The notes: generated by a model from the sequence alone, not told the origin. A stretch of DNA of 64,000 nt from Castor canadensis (GCF_047511655.1 NC_133396.1:129899490-129963489); one strand, 5' to 3'. Numbered from the stretch's first letter, positions 30,793-42,429 are shown. Numbers and translations: made by a program.

Positions 30793-31415
30793 GTTTTTCA
30801 AGAAGGGCCTTCTATAGGACAGCACCTAGTGAGGGGTTCTTGGACAGGACAATGTGGGTACTCAGAGAAAGGAGGAGGGAGGAGAGATTGAGAAATCTCC
30901 AGAAGAAGTGGGGGAGGGCCAGGGCTAGAATAGATCCAGCTCAGAGAAAAGGGTCTGAGATCCTGGTCAGGTGGTCCCCAAGGAGCCCCCATTCCAGGTC
31001 GGGGCCCGGAAGGTGGAGAGCAGGGAGATGCTGCTTGGAGAGGGCTTAGCTAATATATAGTCAGGTTCCAAGGCAAACGAGAGCGAAGTAGGGCTGCAAC
31101 CAAGACAGGGCAGGCCAAGTCCTGGCTTCTAGCTGACAAGACTGACAGACGCTGGGCAGCTGTCAGGACCCAGTCCAGTGGAAGGGACAAGACTGCAAGG
31201 TCCCTCAATGTAACAGGAAAGGACTGGCTTGGGAAAGGGGCTTTGACAATCCCAAACCTTGACCAAAGAAGCCAAGTTCATCTCTAGACAGCAAGACAGG
31301 CAGCAAAGCAAGACCTATGGGGAAAGAATCATCAGACACTGGCTTGGGCTGGAGTGACTGCTCCAAGCCTACTCTGCCCCTGCTCTTATGCCCCTATCCC
31401 TGCTTGGGCCTGACC
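30793..31415 (-). other. GPR37L1: GPR37L1 3' UTR (short form)
   Basis: Repeat-free sequence from the stop codon to the nearest reversed AATAAA. The end is inferred. Confidence 0.5.
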
Positions 31416-32231
31416 TCAGCAGGGCGTGCCCAGGGGTAGGAGCGGGGGAGACTCCCTGGGCTTATGGAAGTAGATAGAGGAGGACACCTCGGTCTTAAGC
31501 TTGCTGTCCGAGCCATCGGTGGCCAAGGCCTCTGAGGCCCCACGACATTCCTCACAGCAACAGCAGCAGCAGCAGTCCAGGAAGGCCTGGCCCAGTGGCC
31601 TGCAGACACACAGAAGGAGCACAGGGGTAATGGTACCCTTGAAGAAGGTGGAGAACTGATTGATGAGGCCCAGGAGGTCCAGCGTCTGGCGCGTCAGCTC
31701 AGTGGAGAGGTAGGCCACCACGATGTTGCACACATTCTCAGGCAGGGTGCAGAAGGCGTAGACCACAGTCAGGCCCACTACAGTGCTGTTGAGTTGCCTC
31801 TCACACTGCTCGTGCTTGCTAGCCCTGCATTCAGGCTTCCTGCCCGGTGGGCCCCGCACCCGCCATGTCACCAGCTGGCAGGTGACAGTGAAGAGGATGG
31901 GCAGGCAGAAGTAACAGCCAAAGTACCACCACATTCGGGCATTCTGGTAGGTCATCACCAGTGAGTAGAGGGACTCAGGCAGGCTGGCCGAGGGTTTCAT
32001 GATGCATGAGTCCACAGTCCCTGTGGTGGGGGCTGGCTCCTGTGCCAGCTGCCACAGCAGGAGCTCAGGCACAGCCAGTGTCATGGAACCCACCCAGATG
32101 ACAGCCAGCTTCGCCAGGATTGACTGGCACCGCTCAATGGGCCTCACCTTGGGCAGGGTGCTGGTAGCCACGTGGAAGCGGTCAATACCCAGTGCACAGA
32201 GGCTAAAGGTCGTGACTCCCAAGGAGGAGAC
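31416..32231 (-). CDS. GPR37L1: GPR37L1 coding exon 2
   Basis: Residues 211-481: [19 protein letters not shown] (TM3) through TM7 and the cysteine-rich tail. The acceptor reads ttgctcacag on the - strand. The stop TGA is at 31418-31416. Confidence 0.96.
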   Translation of the reverse strand, partial: VSSLGVTTFSLCALGIDRFHVATSTLPKVRPIERCQSILAKLAVIWVGSMTLAVPELLLWQLAQEPAPTTGTVDSCIMKPSASLPESLYSLVMTYQNARMWWYFGCYFCLPILFTVTCQLVTWRVRGPPGRKPECRASKHEQCERQLNSTVVGLTVVYAFCTLPENVCNIVVAYLSTELTRQTLDLLGLINQFSTFFKGTITPVLLLCVCRPLGQAFLDCCCCCCCEECRGASEALATDGSDSKLKTEVSSSIYFHKPRESPPLLPLGTPC

Positions 32232-32768
32232 CTGTGAGCAAGGATGAGGAGGAAGACAGAAGAATGGTCAAAACCTATGAGGACAAGGGAAGAAGGCAGG
32301 GTTCCTGGCAGAGTCAGATCTTGAATTGCATCATAAGCATAGAATAATAGCAATGGTAACCGCTATTTGGCAAGCTTTTTCTACCCATCAGGAATTTCCA
32401 TACATCACCAAACCCTCAACCAACCATCTTACAGAAGAAATCGTTAGACAGGAAAACTGACTTGCCCAAGATCACGCCTTCTTCTTTCTACCTCTTGGGC
32501 TTGGAGCTGCTGAGTCTGCCTCCCACAGTCCCCAGGGCTTCCCAAGAGACTCAAGAATCATCTCTAAGGAAGAAGGACTGGCAAAATGAGCTCCTGCCTA
32601 GCAAGCATGAGGCACTGATTCAAACTCCAGTGCCACCAAAAACAAGAATCATCTCTAAGGAAGAAAGAAGCAGGACAGAAACGGTGAGCAGCTCCCACTT
32701 TCTGCACCCACTTATGTGCATCCAACGGGTGATGGTCTTGGGGCCTACACACACACACAGCTCGCGCT

Positions 32769-32823
<55 letters not shown>

Positions 32824-35800
32824 CAGGGCCTGGCAGTGTGGGGAGCAGCCTCCCTTGGAATGACCAGTGTCCACCACCCTCACACACTATTCATGGAGTG
32901 CAAAGGAGAAAGCAGGCTGTGAGCGAGAGGAAGCAGGCTGAACAGCAGGAGAGTGCCAGTGAGCGGAAAGGAGAGCCCTCAGAGCTAGCAAGTGATGTTT
33001 CACCACACTCAGGGACTGTGCTCCCATCCCCTCTCCTGTCCAAATTCTTCCCTCTTCTGGGGGAGAGGGGAACACAATCCCTGGTTTATTTGCACTGCCA
33101 CCAAGTGTCCTTTGTGAAAAACCCAACCCCCTCTCTTGGCAGTGCAGCCCAGCCCAGTGGAGAAGTGGCAAAAACACCATTCTCTCTCCCTGCATCTCAG
33201 AATCTGTCTCAAGTTTTATTTCATGCTGCTTTTCTCCCTCCCTCCTAGGGGACACCTTGAAATCCTTTCTACAGGAGAGTTCTGGGGCAGTGTGTTTTGT
33301 GTGCCCACTCCCATCCCATCTCCCAGCCTACAGGGAGCACCTCTATCAGCTTATGGATCTTCTCTATCCTCCAGAAGTAGGGGCAGGGCAGATGATGGGG
33401 GCAGGGGTCCAGAGCCTACATAATAGGTATGTCAAGTCCAAAGTCAGTTCGGGCCAGGTGTGCATTGACCCAGAAGGGTTCATACGTGTCTGCCCTCCTC
33501 CCATTGTACTATTCCCAAATAAAAACAGACATATACTGAATTATTTTCATTCTAAGCATTTTATGGACACTACCCATTTTAATTCTTCAAGAATTGACCC
33601 TGGGGACTGGAGGCATGGTTTAAGTAGTAGAGTGCCTGCCTAGCAAGTGTGAAGCCCTGAGTTCAAACCCCAGTACCACACACACAAAAAAAGGAATTGG
33701 GCCTGCAAGTGTTGCTCAGTGGTAAGCATGTTCTTACCACTTAGCTTGTTGCTCAAGCTAAGCACATTCTTAACTTGTGTGAGGCCCTGGGTTCAATCTC
33801 CCAGCACAGAAGAATTCATTTAGGTAGTTAATTATTATTAACATCATTATCATTATTCTTATTGGGACTGGGGTTTGAACTCAGGGCTTCAAGCTTGCAA
33901 AACTGGTACTCTACCACTTGAGCCACACCTCCAGTCCATTTTGCTGTGGTTATTTTTGGAGATGAGGTCTTGAGAACTATTTGCCTGGACTGGCCCTAAC
34001 CTCCTGATCTCAGCCTCCCAAGTAACTAGGATTACAGGCATAAGCCACTGGCTTCCGACTCAGGTAGTTATTATTATTCCCAACTAATAAATGAGGAAAT
34101 TGAGGTTTTAGGCAGGTTAAGTAATTTACGAAGGTCGCTCAGCTAGTGATGGGCAAATTCTAGTTTCTAATCTAAACTGTCTAATTCCAAAGTCCTGTGT
34201 CTAACTAAGCTCACCTGGGCTGTGAGCATGAGATGATGAAGAAAATGACATGGCTATCCTGAGTTGTGGGGTCTCTTTTCAGGTGGAGTAGCTTCGGACC
34301 ACCAATGGATGGTCTCCCCGTGTTGGGGAGGATAGGAAGGCCCATTCCAATTGCTGAGCCTCAGAGTCTGTCTAACCATGAAATCATTGCTAATAGCAAA
34401 TTGGGAAGGAAGCTAGGATTAGGACCAAGTCAAATGCCTGATCCTGATTCCTTCTCCAGACAGGCAGGTCACCCATGTCATACAGATCTCTTCCACAAAG
34501 AAATAGCAGCTATACAGGGAACCCATGCTCACTACCATCTTCGTTATTCCCCCATGGAGCCAAGATTTAAAAGGCTGCTCTCCTATAGAGACAGCAACCT
34601 TCCTAATGCCCTGCATAGATGCACTTCACAGATATATGTTTAGTGATTTAACTAAGCTGTCTCCATGTGATCTACACATCCTTTAGCAGCCATGTACACA
34701 GAAAAGGTATACTAGTATACTTGAGAGCTGTAGAACAAGCCAGCTAGAAGGACCATCTGGTCTACCTCCACCCTTGGAAGAGGGAAATGGGGAAAGAGAT
34801 GTGATCCTTCCAGCAACACCAAGAAGGTCGATGACAGGGCTGAGAACAGAGCCTCCACCGGCTCTAGTGTCTAGAAATGAGTCTTGCCTTTCAGAGAGAA
34901 TTCAGGAGGTTACAGCTGACCATGAAGAGGACAATAACCACAGTCAGGATGAGAATAAGGGCCTGCCCTCCTGTGTTCACGCTCACAGGGAGTGGTCCCC
35001 TGCCTAACCTGGAGGTATCTGTAGGAAACTGGGGCCTCCTTCAGACACTGCTTAGAGAGGCAGGATATGGAGGAGTAAGAAGAGAACTGTGGGTGCAGAG
35101 CAGCAGCAGGGGGCACAGAGGAGAGAAAGGAGATTTAACAAAGGACAGAGAGATTTCCTGGGTGGAGGAATGGGGGAGGGTCAGCTTGGGATCTAGAGAA
35201 ACCTGAAGGTGGGTTCCTGTGTTTTGTCCCTACTCCCACCCCATCTCCCAGCCTGGAGGGAGCATCTATCAACTCATGGGTCCCCTCTGTTCTCCAAGAG
35301 GTGGGGCCTGCAAGGCCAGAGGCTGGAGCCCAGGGATCCTGCACACCTGCCTGGTCCTCTGGGTTGCCTTGTTCTCAGAGCTGCCAGAAACCAATGCATG
35401 TTTGTCTCCTTCTCCAGTTTAGGGGAGAAGGAGCAAACTGAGTCCAAGCTCCAAGGCTCTAGGATTCTGCACACACACAGATTTGCCTTCCAGGACCCAG
35501 CTACAACTTTGAGCCCTTTCCCTGGGCTGCAGCCCCATGGTTGAGCTCTAGAAGGGCACACACTCACCTCCATGAAGGGTACAGCCCGGCAAGAAATGTC
35601 ACCCAGCAGTCTCTGCTTGGTGATCTCATTGAAGATGACAACAGGGAGGCAGAAAAAGAGGATCAGGAAATCCCAGAGGGCCAGGCTTGCAAGGATGGAG
35701 TTCCAGGCGCTTTTCAGGTAGTAGCTGTGCCACACGATACACATGACCGAGAGGTTGCCCACGATGCCCACGGCAAACACCACCAGGGCCAGAAGCATGA

Positions 35801-36197
35801 TGGCGTAGGCGCTGTAGGAGCTGTCAGTCAGCGGATACAGGGGGTTCTGAATCTGCAACCTCTGACCTGGCATCCCTGTCAGGTTGCCCCTGGGCTCCTG
35901 CCCGCTGCCTGGGGTGCCCCCATCCTTGTCTGGGTTAGGGCTAGTGGCCACCAAGGATTTGGTGGGCTGCAGGCTGGCAGGGTGGAATGGCCGGGGGTAC
36001 TCAGCCCACTCCCCTGGCACATAATGCTGAACTTGCTTGTCCGCCTCATCCTCGGTGCCTCTCCTGGGTCGACTCTGCAGCTCCTGGCCCTTGGGGCTGT
36101 GTCTGTCTGAGGACGAGGGGGCACCCCCAGAGACCCTGCTCAGCCCCGCAGCCAACAGCACAGCAAGGGAGCCAGCCAGGGGCCACAGGCACCGCAT
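31416..36197 (-). CDS. GPR37L1: GPR37L1, orphan class A GPCR of glia; two coding exons
   Basis: The coding exons are 36197-35568 and 32231-31416 on the - strand: 630 + 816 nt, or 481 residues plus TGA. GPR37L1 is an endothelin-receptor-like plasma-membrane receptor known from astrocytes and Bergmann glia; its ligand is disputed. Residues 1-25 are a signal peptide ([17 protein letters not shown]). The long extracellular tail has N-glycosylation site NLT at 105-107. TM1 starts near residue 131 with GN148, TM2 near 168, and TM3 ends in DRF at the DRY position. Cys203 and the Cys of DSCIMKP can form the usual extracellular disulfide. TM7 (TITPVLLLC) has no classic NPxxY. The tail has a run of seven cysteines, a likely palmitoylation site, and ends in LGTPC. 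The ATG has A at -3. The intron (35567-32232) is GT-AG and phase 0. The gene is intact. Confidence 0.97.
32330..32480 (-). repeat. MIR SINE remnant in GPR37L1 intron
   Basis: catcttacagaagaaatcgt ... acttgcccaagatcac: the reversed MIR core. Confidence 0.55.
32580..32650 (+). repeat. tRNA-like SINE monomer
   Basis: gagctcctgcctagcaagca followed by tgaggcactgattcaaactc and cagtgccacc. It is flanked by direct repeats of aagaatcatctctaaggaag (32559 and 32645 areas), which are target-site duplications. Confidence 0.8.
32749..32816. repeat. Compound (AC)/(GCTC)/(CT)22 microsatellite
   Basis: A short AC run, then ctcgcgctcgcg, then CT from 32773 to 32816, in the GPR37L1 intron. Confidence 0.9.
33291..33421 (-). 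repeat. Intronic duplicated segment, copy A
   Basis: It shares order and roughly three quarters of its bases with copy B at 35219-35346, for example catctcccagcct and the following ctatca/tatggatc area. It is not a repeat family that I recognise. It lies in GPR37L1 intron 1. Confidence 0.6.
33604..33815 (+). repeat. tRNA-like SINE monomer and ID-type SINE
   Basis: 33604-33695 (gactggaggcatggtttaag ... gttcaaaccccagtacca). 33700-33815 is ID-like with an internal short duplication around ttgctcaagctaagcac. Confidence 0.7.
33816..34190 (-). repeat. MIR remnant split by a reversed dimeric SINE
   Basis: The MIR halves flank a reversed dimeric SINE at about 33855-34058. Repeats of aggtagtta...ttattatta on both sides are the target-site duplication. 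The right half carries the MIR core (aaatgaggaaattgaggttt). Confidence 0.7.
35219..35346 (-). repeat. Intronic duplicated segment, copy B
   Basis: Direct-orientation partner of copy A, 1.9 kb away and 220 bases from GPR37L1 coding exon 1. The shared anchors are tgtgttttgt, actcccacccca/actcccatccca and ccatctcccagcct. Confidence 0.6.
35568..36197 (-). CDS. GPR37L1: GPR37L1 coding exon 1
   Basis: Residues 1-210: signal peptide, extracellular N-terminus, TM1-TM2 and the first extracellular loop, ending PFME. The donor reads gag|gtgagtg on the - strand. Confidence 0.96.
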
Positions 36198-36450
36198 GAT
36201 CAGATGAGCAGGACGCAGCTGCCCCAGGCAGAGCAGGTGAGGGCAAGGAACACAATTGCTGAACAGAATCAAGAGAGGCAGCTGGCTGCTGGGTCCGCCT
36301 CCAGTCAGGCGTCTGGCCTGACCGGCCCTCCCATCCCACTGGCCACTGGCTAGCCAGGGCCCTCTGCTGGACACTGAGCAGTCTTTGCTGCCTCCATGAC
36401 ATTCCTTCTAAGCTCTTGAGGACCACAGCAGGTCAGACTGTGTGGCCCTC
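36198..36450 (-). promoter_or_regulatory. GPR37L1: GPR37L1 5' UTR / promoter region
   Basis: Sequence immediately upstream of the ATG. It has no CpG island or clear TATA. A SOX-like acaattg lies at about 36250. The TSS cannot be placed. The short GPR37L1 leader and tissue-restricted promoter make this the likely site, but this is inference. Confidence 0.4.
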
Positions 36451-36554
36451 ACAGGGACCTGTTCTAGGTGCTGGGATCAGGGAGGAAATGTGGCTTGCAG
36501 GAAGGCAGGTCTGATTCTAAGGCAGCTCCTGTATTCAAAATTGAGAGATATGAG

Positions 36555-36810
36555 CCAGGTCCTGTGGTACATGCCTGTAATCCCAACACTTAGAAGGCAG
36601 AGACAGGAGGATGAAAAATTCAAGGCTAGCCTGGGCTATATAATGAGGCCCTATCTCAAAATAAACAAACAAACAGAAAACCTGAATGAGCTGGCACTGG
36701 TGGCTCACACCTGTAATCCTAGCTACTTAGGAGACAGAGGTCAGGAGGATCACAGTTCAAAGCCAGCCTGGGCAAATAGTTCATGAGACCCTATCTTGAA
36801 AAACCCCTCT
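36555..36810 (+). repeat. 7SL/B1-like SINE and dimeric SINE left half
   Basis: 36555-36670 (gtcctgtggtacatgcctgt) and 36685-36810 (gagctggcactggtggctca), both with A-rich ends. Confidence 0.75.
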
Positions 36811-36849
36811 TAACCAGGTGCTAACACTTAAACAAAGGGTATTTTGAGC

Positions 36850-37130
36850 CAGACACAAGGTGAATGAACATTTCCAACAGCATGTCTTCACTTCGTGCCT
36901 GTTGTGCCCTAGACTGCCATCGAGGAGCTCTTAGTCCCGAGGGAAAATAAACACACAAATAAAGAATTACAATTCAGATGATGCTATGAAAGTCCAGCAT
37001 CACCATACAGAGGGAGGTCAGAAGAGCCTGGGGTATCTGGAAGGTCTCCAAAAGTGATGTGACATTTGAGTGGATCTGAAAACTGCGTTGGCAGACTCAA
37101 GGAAGGAAAGATGTCCTATGCCAAAGACAC
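36850..37130 (-). repeat. L2 LINE 3' end, reverse
   Basis: gagctcttagtcccgaggga, aataaacacacaaataaaga, then gatgtgacatttgagtggat: the reversed L2 terminal region. Confidence 0.65.
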
Positions 37131-38500
37131 AGAGTGCTGGAAAAGTAGGTGATAGTCCTACAAGCAGCAAGCATGTGGAGGAAGATGAATACAGGGGAGA
37201 CAGGACAAGAGATCAGCAGAGGAGGCAGGAGGAAGGATTTGTTATGCCAGACCACGGACTTAAGACTATCCCCAAGGCAGTGGAGAGTGGTACAGGTTGT
37301 TGCCCAGGGCAACAGTGATTCAACCAACTTACTTTAGAGGGGTCTCAATGGGTACTGGACTCCTGGCAGCCAGAGCAGAGGGATGCAAAGGCTGGAGAAG
37401 CCCAGCTTTCAGGAAAGCCAGTAGCACTGAGGGACTCTGGCTGTGTATGGGGGAAGAGGGGGAGTGAGAGAGGTAAAGGTCAAGGCTGACTCCAGGTGTG
37501 GTGGACATATCCATCTGTGCAGGACATATCAGGAGCCCCTGGTGTGCCTGGGAGGTACACAGAGCTCTGTTTTGTCCACGTGGAACTTGGTGGGCCATGG
37601 TGGCTGGAGGAGATTCAGGAAGGAGAAATCTGCAACTCAGAAGGGTTGAGCAGTCAGGGGCTTAAGCACCAAGCTCCTAGTTAGAGTAGGGAGGTGGAGC
37701 AGACTGCCACAGAGTGTGTGGAGCACGTGCGGGGAGGGGGTGAGGCAATGGAGGACCACCCCCCGCCCCACTCCGACACACACATGTAGGCAACCAGAGA
37801 AAGGGACACTCAAAAAGAAAATGCAATAAAAGGAGCCAAAGCCAGGTGGCTGTGCTGCCACTCCACAGGGCCTCGGAAAAGAGGAGAAGGGGACCTCTTT
37901 GGCCAGAGCTGGAAGTCACTTACAGTCAGTTAGCAAACATTAGCAAGGACTGCCTGGGAACAGGATCCCCACCTGGAGGCAGCTTTCCTTAAGACTTCCC
38001 ATTTGAGGAAGTGACAGTCCAACTCAGAAGGTCCCCACATGCTGTGCGAAAATAGGAGTCCCAGGACAAAAGGGCGGTGGAGAGGAAGAACAGTATAAGA
38101 TTGACATTCCCTCTGCTGAGGTATCAGACAGATCAGTTGGGAACTCAACTGTCCCCTTGCCTGTGGTCACAACCATCCAGGTCCCCACAATGGACAGAAG
38201 AAGCTAGGATTCCCAGTGTGTGCACAAGCTACCTCCTCAGAGAGTTTGGGGAGAGCACGGTAGAACACACAAAGGGTACTGCGCCCATCTCTGACTGTTC
38301 AGTCCACGCTCAGAATGGAGCTTCTCTAATTCCCTGAAGAATTGACTCTTGACTCTTGAGTCAATTCTGTGTCCCAGAGTGACTCAGATCGCTCTACTCC
38401 AACTCCCACGACATTTGGCTGCTCATTGAAACCTGCCACCTTCTGCCTTGTGGTGGGGTTATTTGGGTAAATAGTCATCACTATTTGAATCATCTGCATT
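37130..38500. other. Intergenic sequence, no gene seen
   Basis: Mostly unique or too diverged to name. A perfect 11-bp inverted repeat lies at 38338-38368 (agaattgactc / gagtcaattct, 9-base loop). Confidence 0.4.
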
Positions 38501-38775
38501 TTGCATGACAGGCTCTGACCTAAACACTAGGTATAATTGTCACTTAAGCTTTTACCCAGGTTCAGAGAAGTAAAGTAACCAGCTCAAGGACGCACAGCTT
38601 GTGAATGACAGCTGGGATCCAAATGAAGATTTATCTAACCCCCAAGCTAAAATTCTGCCACTCCTTTGTGTAGTTTATGGATTTTTTTTAACACTGGCAG
38701 AGAACTTAGAGATGATCTACGCCAACCCTCTTATTTTTCAGAAGTGGAAACTGAAAACCAGAGAGGTCAAGGGCC
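38500..38775 (-). repeat. Two MIR-like remnants
   Basis: 38500-38625 has cagctcaaggacgcacagct. 38695-38775 has gagatgatctacgccaaccc and gaaactgaaaaccagagagg. Confidence 0.5.
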
Positions 38776-39609
38776 AAGGCTGGGCACTCAGCAATCCCAG
38801 CTCTGCAATGGAGTCCTCAGTACTCCACAGACAGAAGCCAACAGGGTATAGGTCCTAGAACCCAGTGCATGAGGATGTTCAAGCAAATATTGGTCCTTTA
38901 TATCCTGACTATGTCCCCACCCCACTTCACATTGCACCAACCCCGGACACCCTGAATGCATGGAAGGGCGCTCCCTCTGCTGGTCTCTGTTAGAACAGTT
39001 GGAACACCTGCGGCCACTAGGTGGCACCAAATGCTTAGTGATGGAAACTAAGGGCCTGGTTTCAGGCCAGGGCCCCTCCCATCCTAGCCCAGTCCAAAGA
39101 CTGTACTGTCTGAGGTTGTGGGAACAGAGGTGACAAAGTGGGTTCCCAGAGAGCAAAGGGCATGGTGGACTGTGCCCGCCGTTTCACCACCGTTCCTGAG
39201 GGTGCTCAGCAAGGGTCTCACAAAAGTGCTCTTCACCTATTTCTGCTTCTGCAGGATGAGTCCTCTCTCTGCACCAAGCTGGAGACACCAATCATTCTTG
39301 TTCAGAGCACTCTAGGCAGGAATCAAAGATTTTTTCCAGCCCTTGGGAATGTCTGTTTATGATCCCAGGAATTCCCCCATTCTTCTCCCTGGGAATTTCC
39401 CAATGGCAGTTTCAGAAAAGGCAGTTAGAAGGGACAGAGTGGCAGAGAGGCTGGGGCTGTCCCCTGGCACTGAATGAGGTGAGGGCCTCCAGGTGATGTG
39501 GCAGTGTGGTCCATGAAAATAATAAGAACCCATGTTTCGCTGAGAAAGTACCTCACACCAGGTCCCTCTGCTGCAAGCCAAGAGCGGGAATGCACGCTGC
39601 ACCCAGACC

Positions 39610-39865
39610 GCCTAGGCTCAACTCCCAGCTCAGCCACAATCTGCGGACATGGGGTTTTGTGTCAATGCTACCTCTGCCTTAGCTTCTCATCTGTAATATG
39701 GGTACAACAGCAGAGGATGAAGAGGTCCTCTATGCCAACCACTAGTGTCTGGCACATGGGAGCACTGTTTAGCTACTAGTGAGAATTAATTCATTTAAAT
39801 TCTCACTGCAGCCTTATGAGCTAACATGCTATCTGTTTCTTCATTTTACAGAGAGGTAGGAGGCA
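39610..39865. repeat. Two MIR remnants in opposite orientation
   Basis: 39610-39770 is + (agcttctcatctgtaatatg). 39775-39860 is - (catgctatctgtttcttcat ... tttacagagagg). A perfect 10-bp inverted repeat (39778-39787 / 39798-39807) marks the junction. Confidence 0.5.
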
Positions 39866-40144
39866 GCTGAAGAAGAGGAAGGCAAGTTCTAGGACAAGCC
39901 TTTCCCTGCCAGAGGCAGGAACATCTCTCTCTGGCCTGCAGCTGATACAGACAGGCTGACCCCCACCGGATGCTGCTGTGTTGATTCTCTACGCTCTGGA
40001 CTCCCGGGCCCAGGGGCCACTTGGGTCCTGCTCTGGAGGACAGGCAAAGGGTCACCGGGGGAAGGTATGCTTCTAAAAGTCAGGGATCTGAGACCTAGTC
40101 CCAACTCTTTGGCTAGCTAGCCCTGTAGTGACAGTAATTAGTGT

Positions 40145-40400
40145 CACTCATTTGCAAATATCACTGAGCACCTATTTTGTGCTAGGCATTGTCCTAGATA
40201 CTCAGAAACAGAATGAAGGGTACAGCATGATCCCTGTCCTCATGAAATTCACCTTCCAGTGAAGGAGGCAACCACTGAAAAACCTAAACCCCAAATAACC
40301 TAACCTTCATCCTGAGATGAAAGACATGGAAGGAAAGGACAGGATGCCATGAGGTCATGGGACCTGTCCCTCTGTTAACTTACTGCCTGGTAAGAGGTGA
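40145..40400 (-). repeat. L2 LINE 3' end, reverse
   Basis: tcactgagcacctattttgt, gctaggcattgtcctagata, then a catgaaattcaccttccagtg block. Confidence 0.6.
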
Positions 40401-40429
40401 GGAGTGCTGTCCTGCTATTGAGATAAAAT

Positions 40430-40797
40430 ATGGCTGTGCATGTTGGTTCATGCCTGTAATCCTAACACTGAGGCAGAGGCAGGAAGGTCATAAGTTTGAG
40501 GCCATCCTGGGCTACATAGCAAGGCTCTGACTCAAAAAATTAAAAAAAGCAAAAAACAATAAAAAAGAAAGAGAAGAGAAAAGAGGAAAAGAAAAGACGA
40601 GCTGAGCTCTGGTGGCTCACACCTGTAATCCTAGCTACTCAGGAGGCAGAGATCAGGAGGATCGCGGTTCAAAGTCAGCCAGGGCAAAAAGTTCATGAGA
40701 CCCTATCTTGAAAAAAAAAATCACAAAAAAACGGGCTGGTAGAGTGGCTCGAGGTGAAGGCCATGAGTTCAAGCTCCAGCATTAAAAAAAAAAAAAG
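40430..40797 (+). repeat. 7SL/B1-like SINE and full dimeric SINE
   Basis: 40430-40540 (gcatgttggttcatgcctgt), then an A-rich spacer, then 40605-40797 (gagctctggtggctcacacc ... ggtagagtggctcgaggtga, A-tail). Confidence 0.8.
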
Positions 40798-40799
40798 AA

Positions 40800-41830
40800 G
40801 AAGAAATGTGACTTGATCTGACTTGTGGAAAACCCACCAGTGGGTTCTGGTTCTGTCCCCTGGAAAGACAATGCATACGCATGGATAGGATCAAGTCTTG
40901 TGACAATCATTAGACATAAAATCAAATACATAGGAGAGGGGCCACAGTTGCTGGTGGAGGTGGACAGAGGAAGGGGAGGGCTGGAGAGTGACCAGTGGCT
41001 TGGGTGACTCAAAGGCGAGGAAGGATTTCTTCAGGGCACCCTCAGGGTAGGAGTGAAGGAGCCACTCTGGCAGAAAGAAAGGCAAAAGCTTCGGGCAAGG
41101 AGGTAGTTGGGGAAGAAGGGGAAAGGCACCCTGCTAGGTGGAGCCCACTGTCACCCTGCCCTTGTCATAAGACCAGGCAGTTGAACCAGGTCAGGGGTGG
41201 GCTGAGGCCTTGTCTCCCTGTCCCCAGCATTCTAGGCACATTGGACTGTTGCCCACAGTCTTCAGGCAGCCAGTGGGAGGGCCTCTGGAGTGTGGGTCCT
41301 GTTCCGAGCCTTGGAGTGGATGGAGGGGGGCTCAGATGAAAATCTCTCGGGAGAACCAAGCCTCAGGCTATTGCTGCAGCCTTGGGAAGGGGGGAAGGCT
41401 GCAGGCACTTTCTGTCTAAGTGGTGACTGTGCAGGAGATGAAGCAACCTCCAGACAGGCTCTGGGGCCTGCTTTAGAGCTGGCTGCCCCTCACCTCAGCC
41501 CCTTGCCCTCCTTCCAGCACTGAAGCCGTCTTCCTTTTTACCCCACACCATAAGGCCACAGTGCAGCAGGACTAGGACAAGCAGATTATTCATTGCCAGG
41601 TGCCCCTGCCTTGTCCTTTCTGCTTTCTTGTCCTGATGTCCTGACTAGAGCTGCCAGCCCCAGCGCTCAGCACAAAAGAATGCAGCCCAGAGCCAAAGAG
41701 GAGGGGTCAGCCCTTCCTTGGGCATCATCTGCTTCAGCAGCTCTCAGGGGCCAAGGGAGGTGTGAACTGAAGCAAAAGATGGTTGAACTTTATTCCTGAG
41801 TCCTCCTGAACCTAAGCGCAGAACCGTCCC
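40800..41830. other. Intergenic sequence, no gene seen
   Basis: GC-moderate and free of recognisable repeats. The open frames here are short and without coding signature. It might hold regulatory DNA but shows no motif cluster that stands out. Confidence 0.35.
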
Positions 41831-41849
41831 CCACCTCTCTGGAGTTGGT

Positions 41850-41970
41850 GGGTTTCTTGGATATAGTATGAATCCACACTTCCTCTCTTCCTAGCTGTGT
41901 GGCCTTGGGTAAGTCACTTAACCTTTCTGAACTTCGTTTTTTTACTTTACTGTAAATGTGGAAAGTAACA
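41850..41970 (+). repeat. MIR SINE remnant
   Basis: tagctgtgtggccttgggta, agtcacttaacctttctgaa: the clearest MIR core in the window. Confidence 0.8.
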
Positions 41971-42051
41971 TGCACCTCCATTATGGTGCCTTGAAACTAA
42001 ATTATATAGTTTAGGTGGTACTTTCCTAACGCAAAGTTGGTTCATTTCTTT

Positions 42052-42418
42052 TTTTTGGTTTCTTTGAGACAGGGTCTCACTATGTAGTCCAGGCTGGCCT
42101 CAGACTCCTGATCCTCTTGCTTCAGTCTCCCAAGTGCTGGAATTACAGATATGAGCCACCATGCCTGGCTCAAAGTTGATTCTTTGGTTTTTTTTGGGGG
42201 GTGAGGGGGTCTAGGGTTTGAACTCAGCGCTTTGTACTTTCAAAGCAGGCACTCTACCCTTTGAGCCAAACCTCCAGTCCATTTTACTATGGTTATTTTT
42301 TTGGACATAGGCGTATCACAAACTATTTGCCCAGGCTGGACTCGAACCTCCATCCTCCTAATCTCAGCCTCCCAAGTAGCTAGGATCGCAGGCATGAACC
42401 ACTAGTGCCTGGCATCAG
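42052..42418 (-). repeat. Reversed 7SL/B1-like SINE and reversed dimeric SINE
   Basis: 42052-42175 (gagacagggtctcactatgt ... gaattacagatatgagccac). 42180-42418 (gggtttgaactcagcgcttt ... gcctcccaagtagctaggat). Confidence 0.85.
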
Positions 42419-42429
42419 AGTTGGTTCTT

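Noticed and set aside
35274-35567. GPR37L1 exon 1 frame reading on past residue 210
   Set aside because: Read-through of the intron. A consensus donor at 35567-35566 and an in-phase acceptor at 32232 give the standard 481-residue protein.
36198-36374. In-frame 59-codon extension upstream of the GPR37L1 ATG
   Set aside because: The frame is open but its first codon is GTG; no ATG lies between it and 36197, which begins a normal signal peptide.
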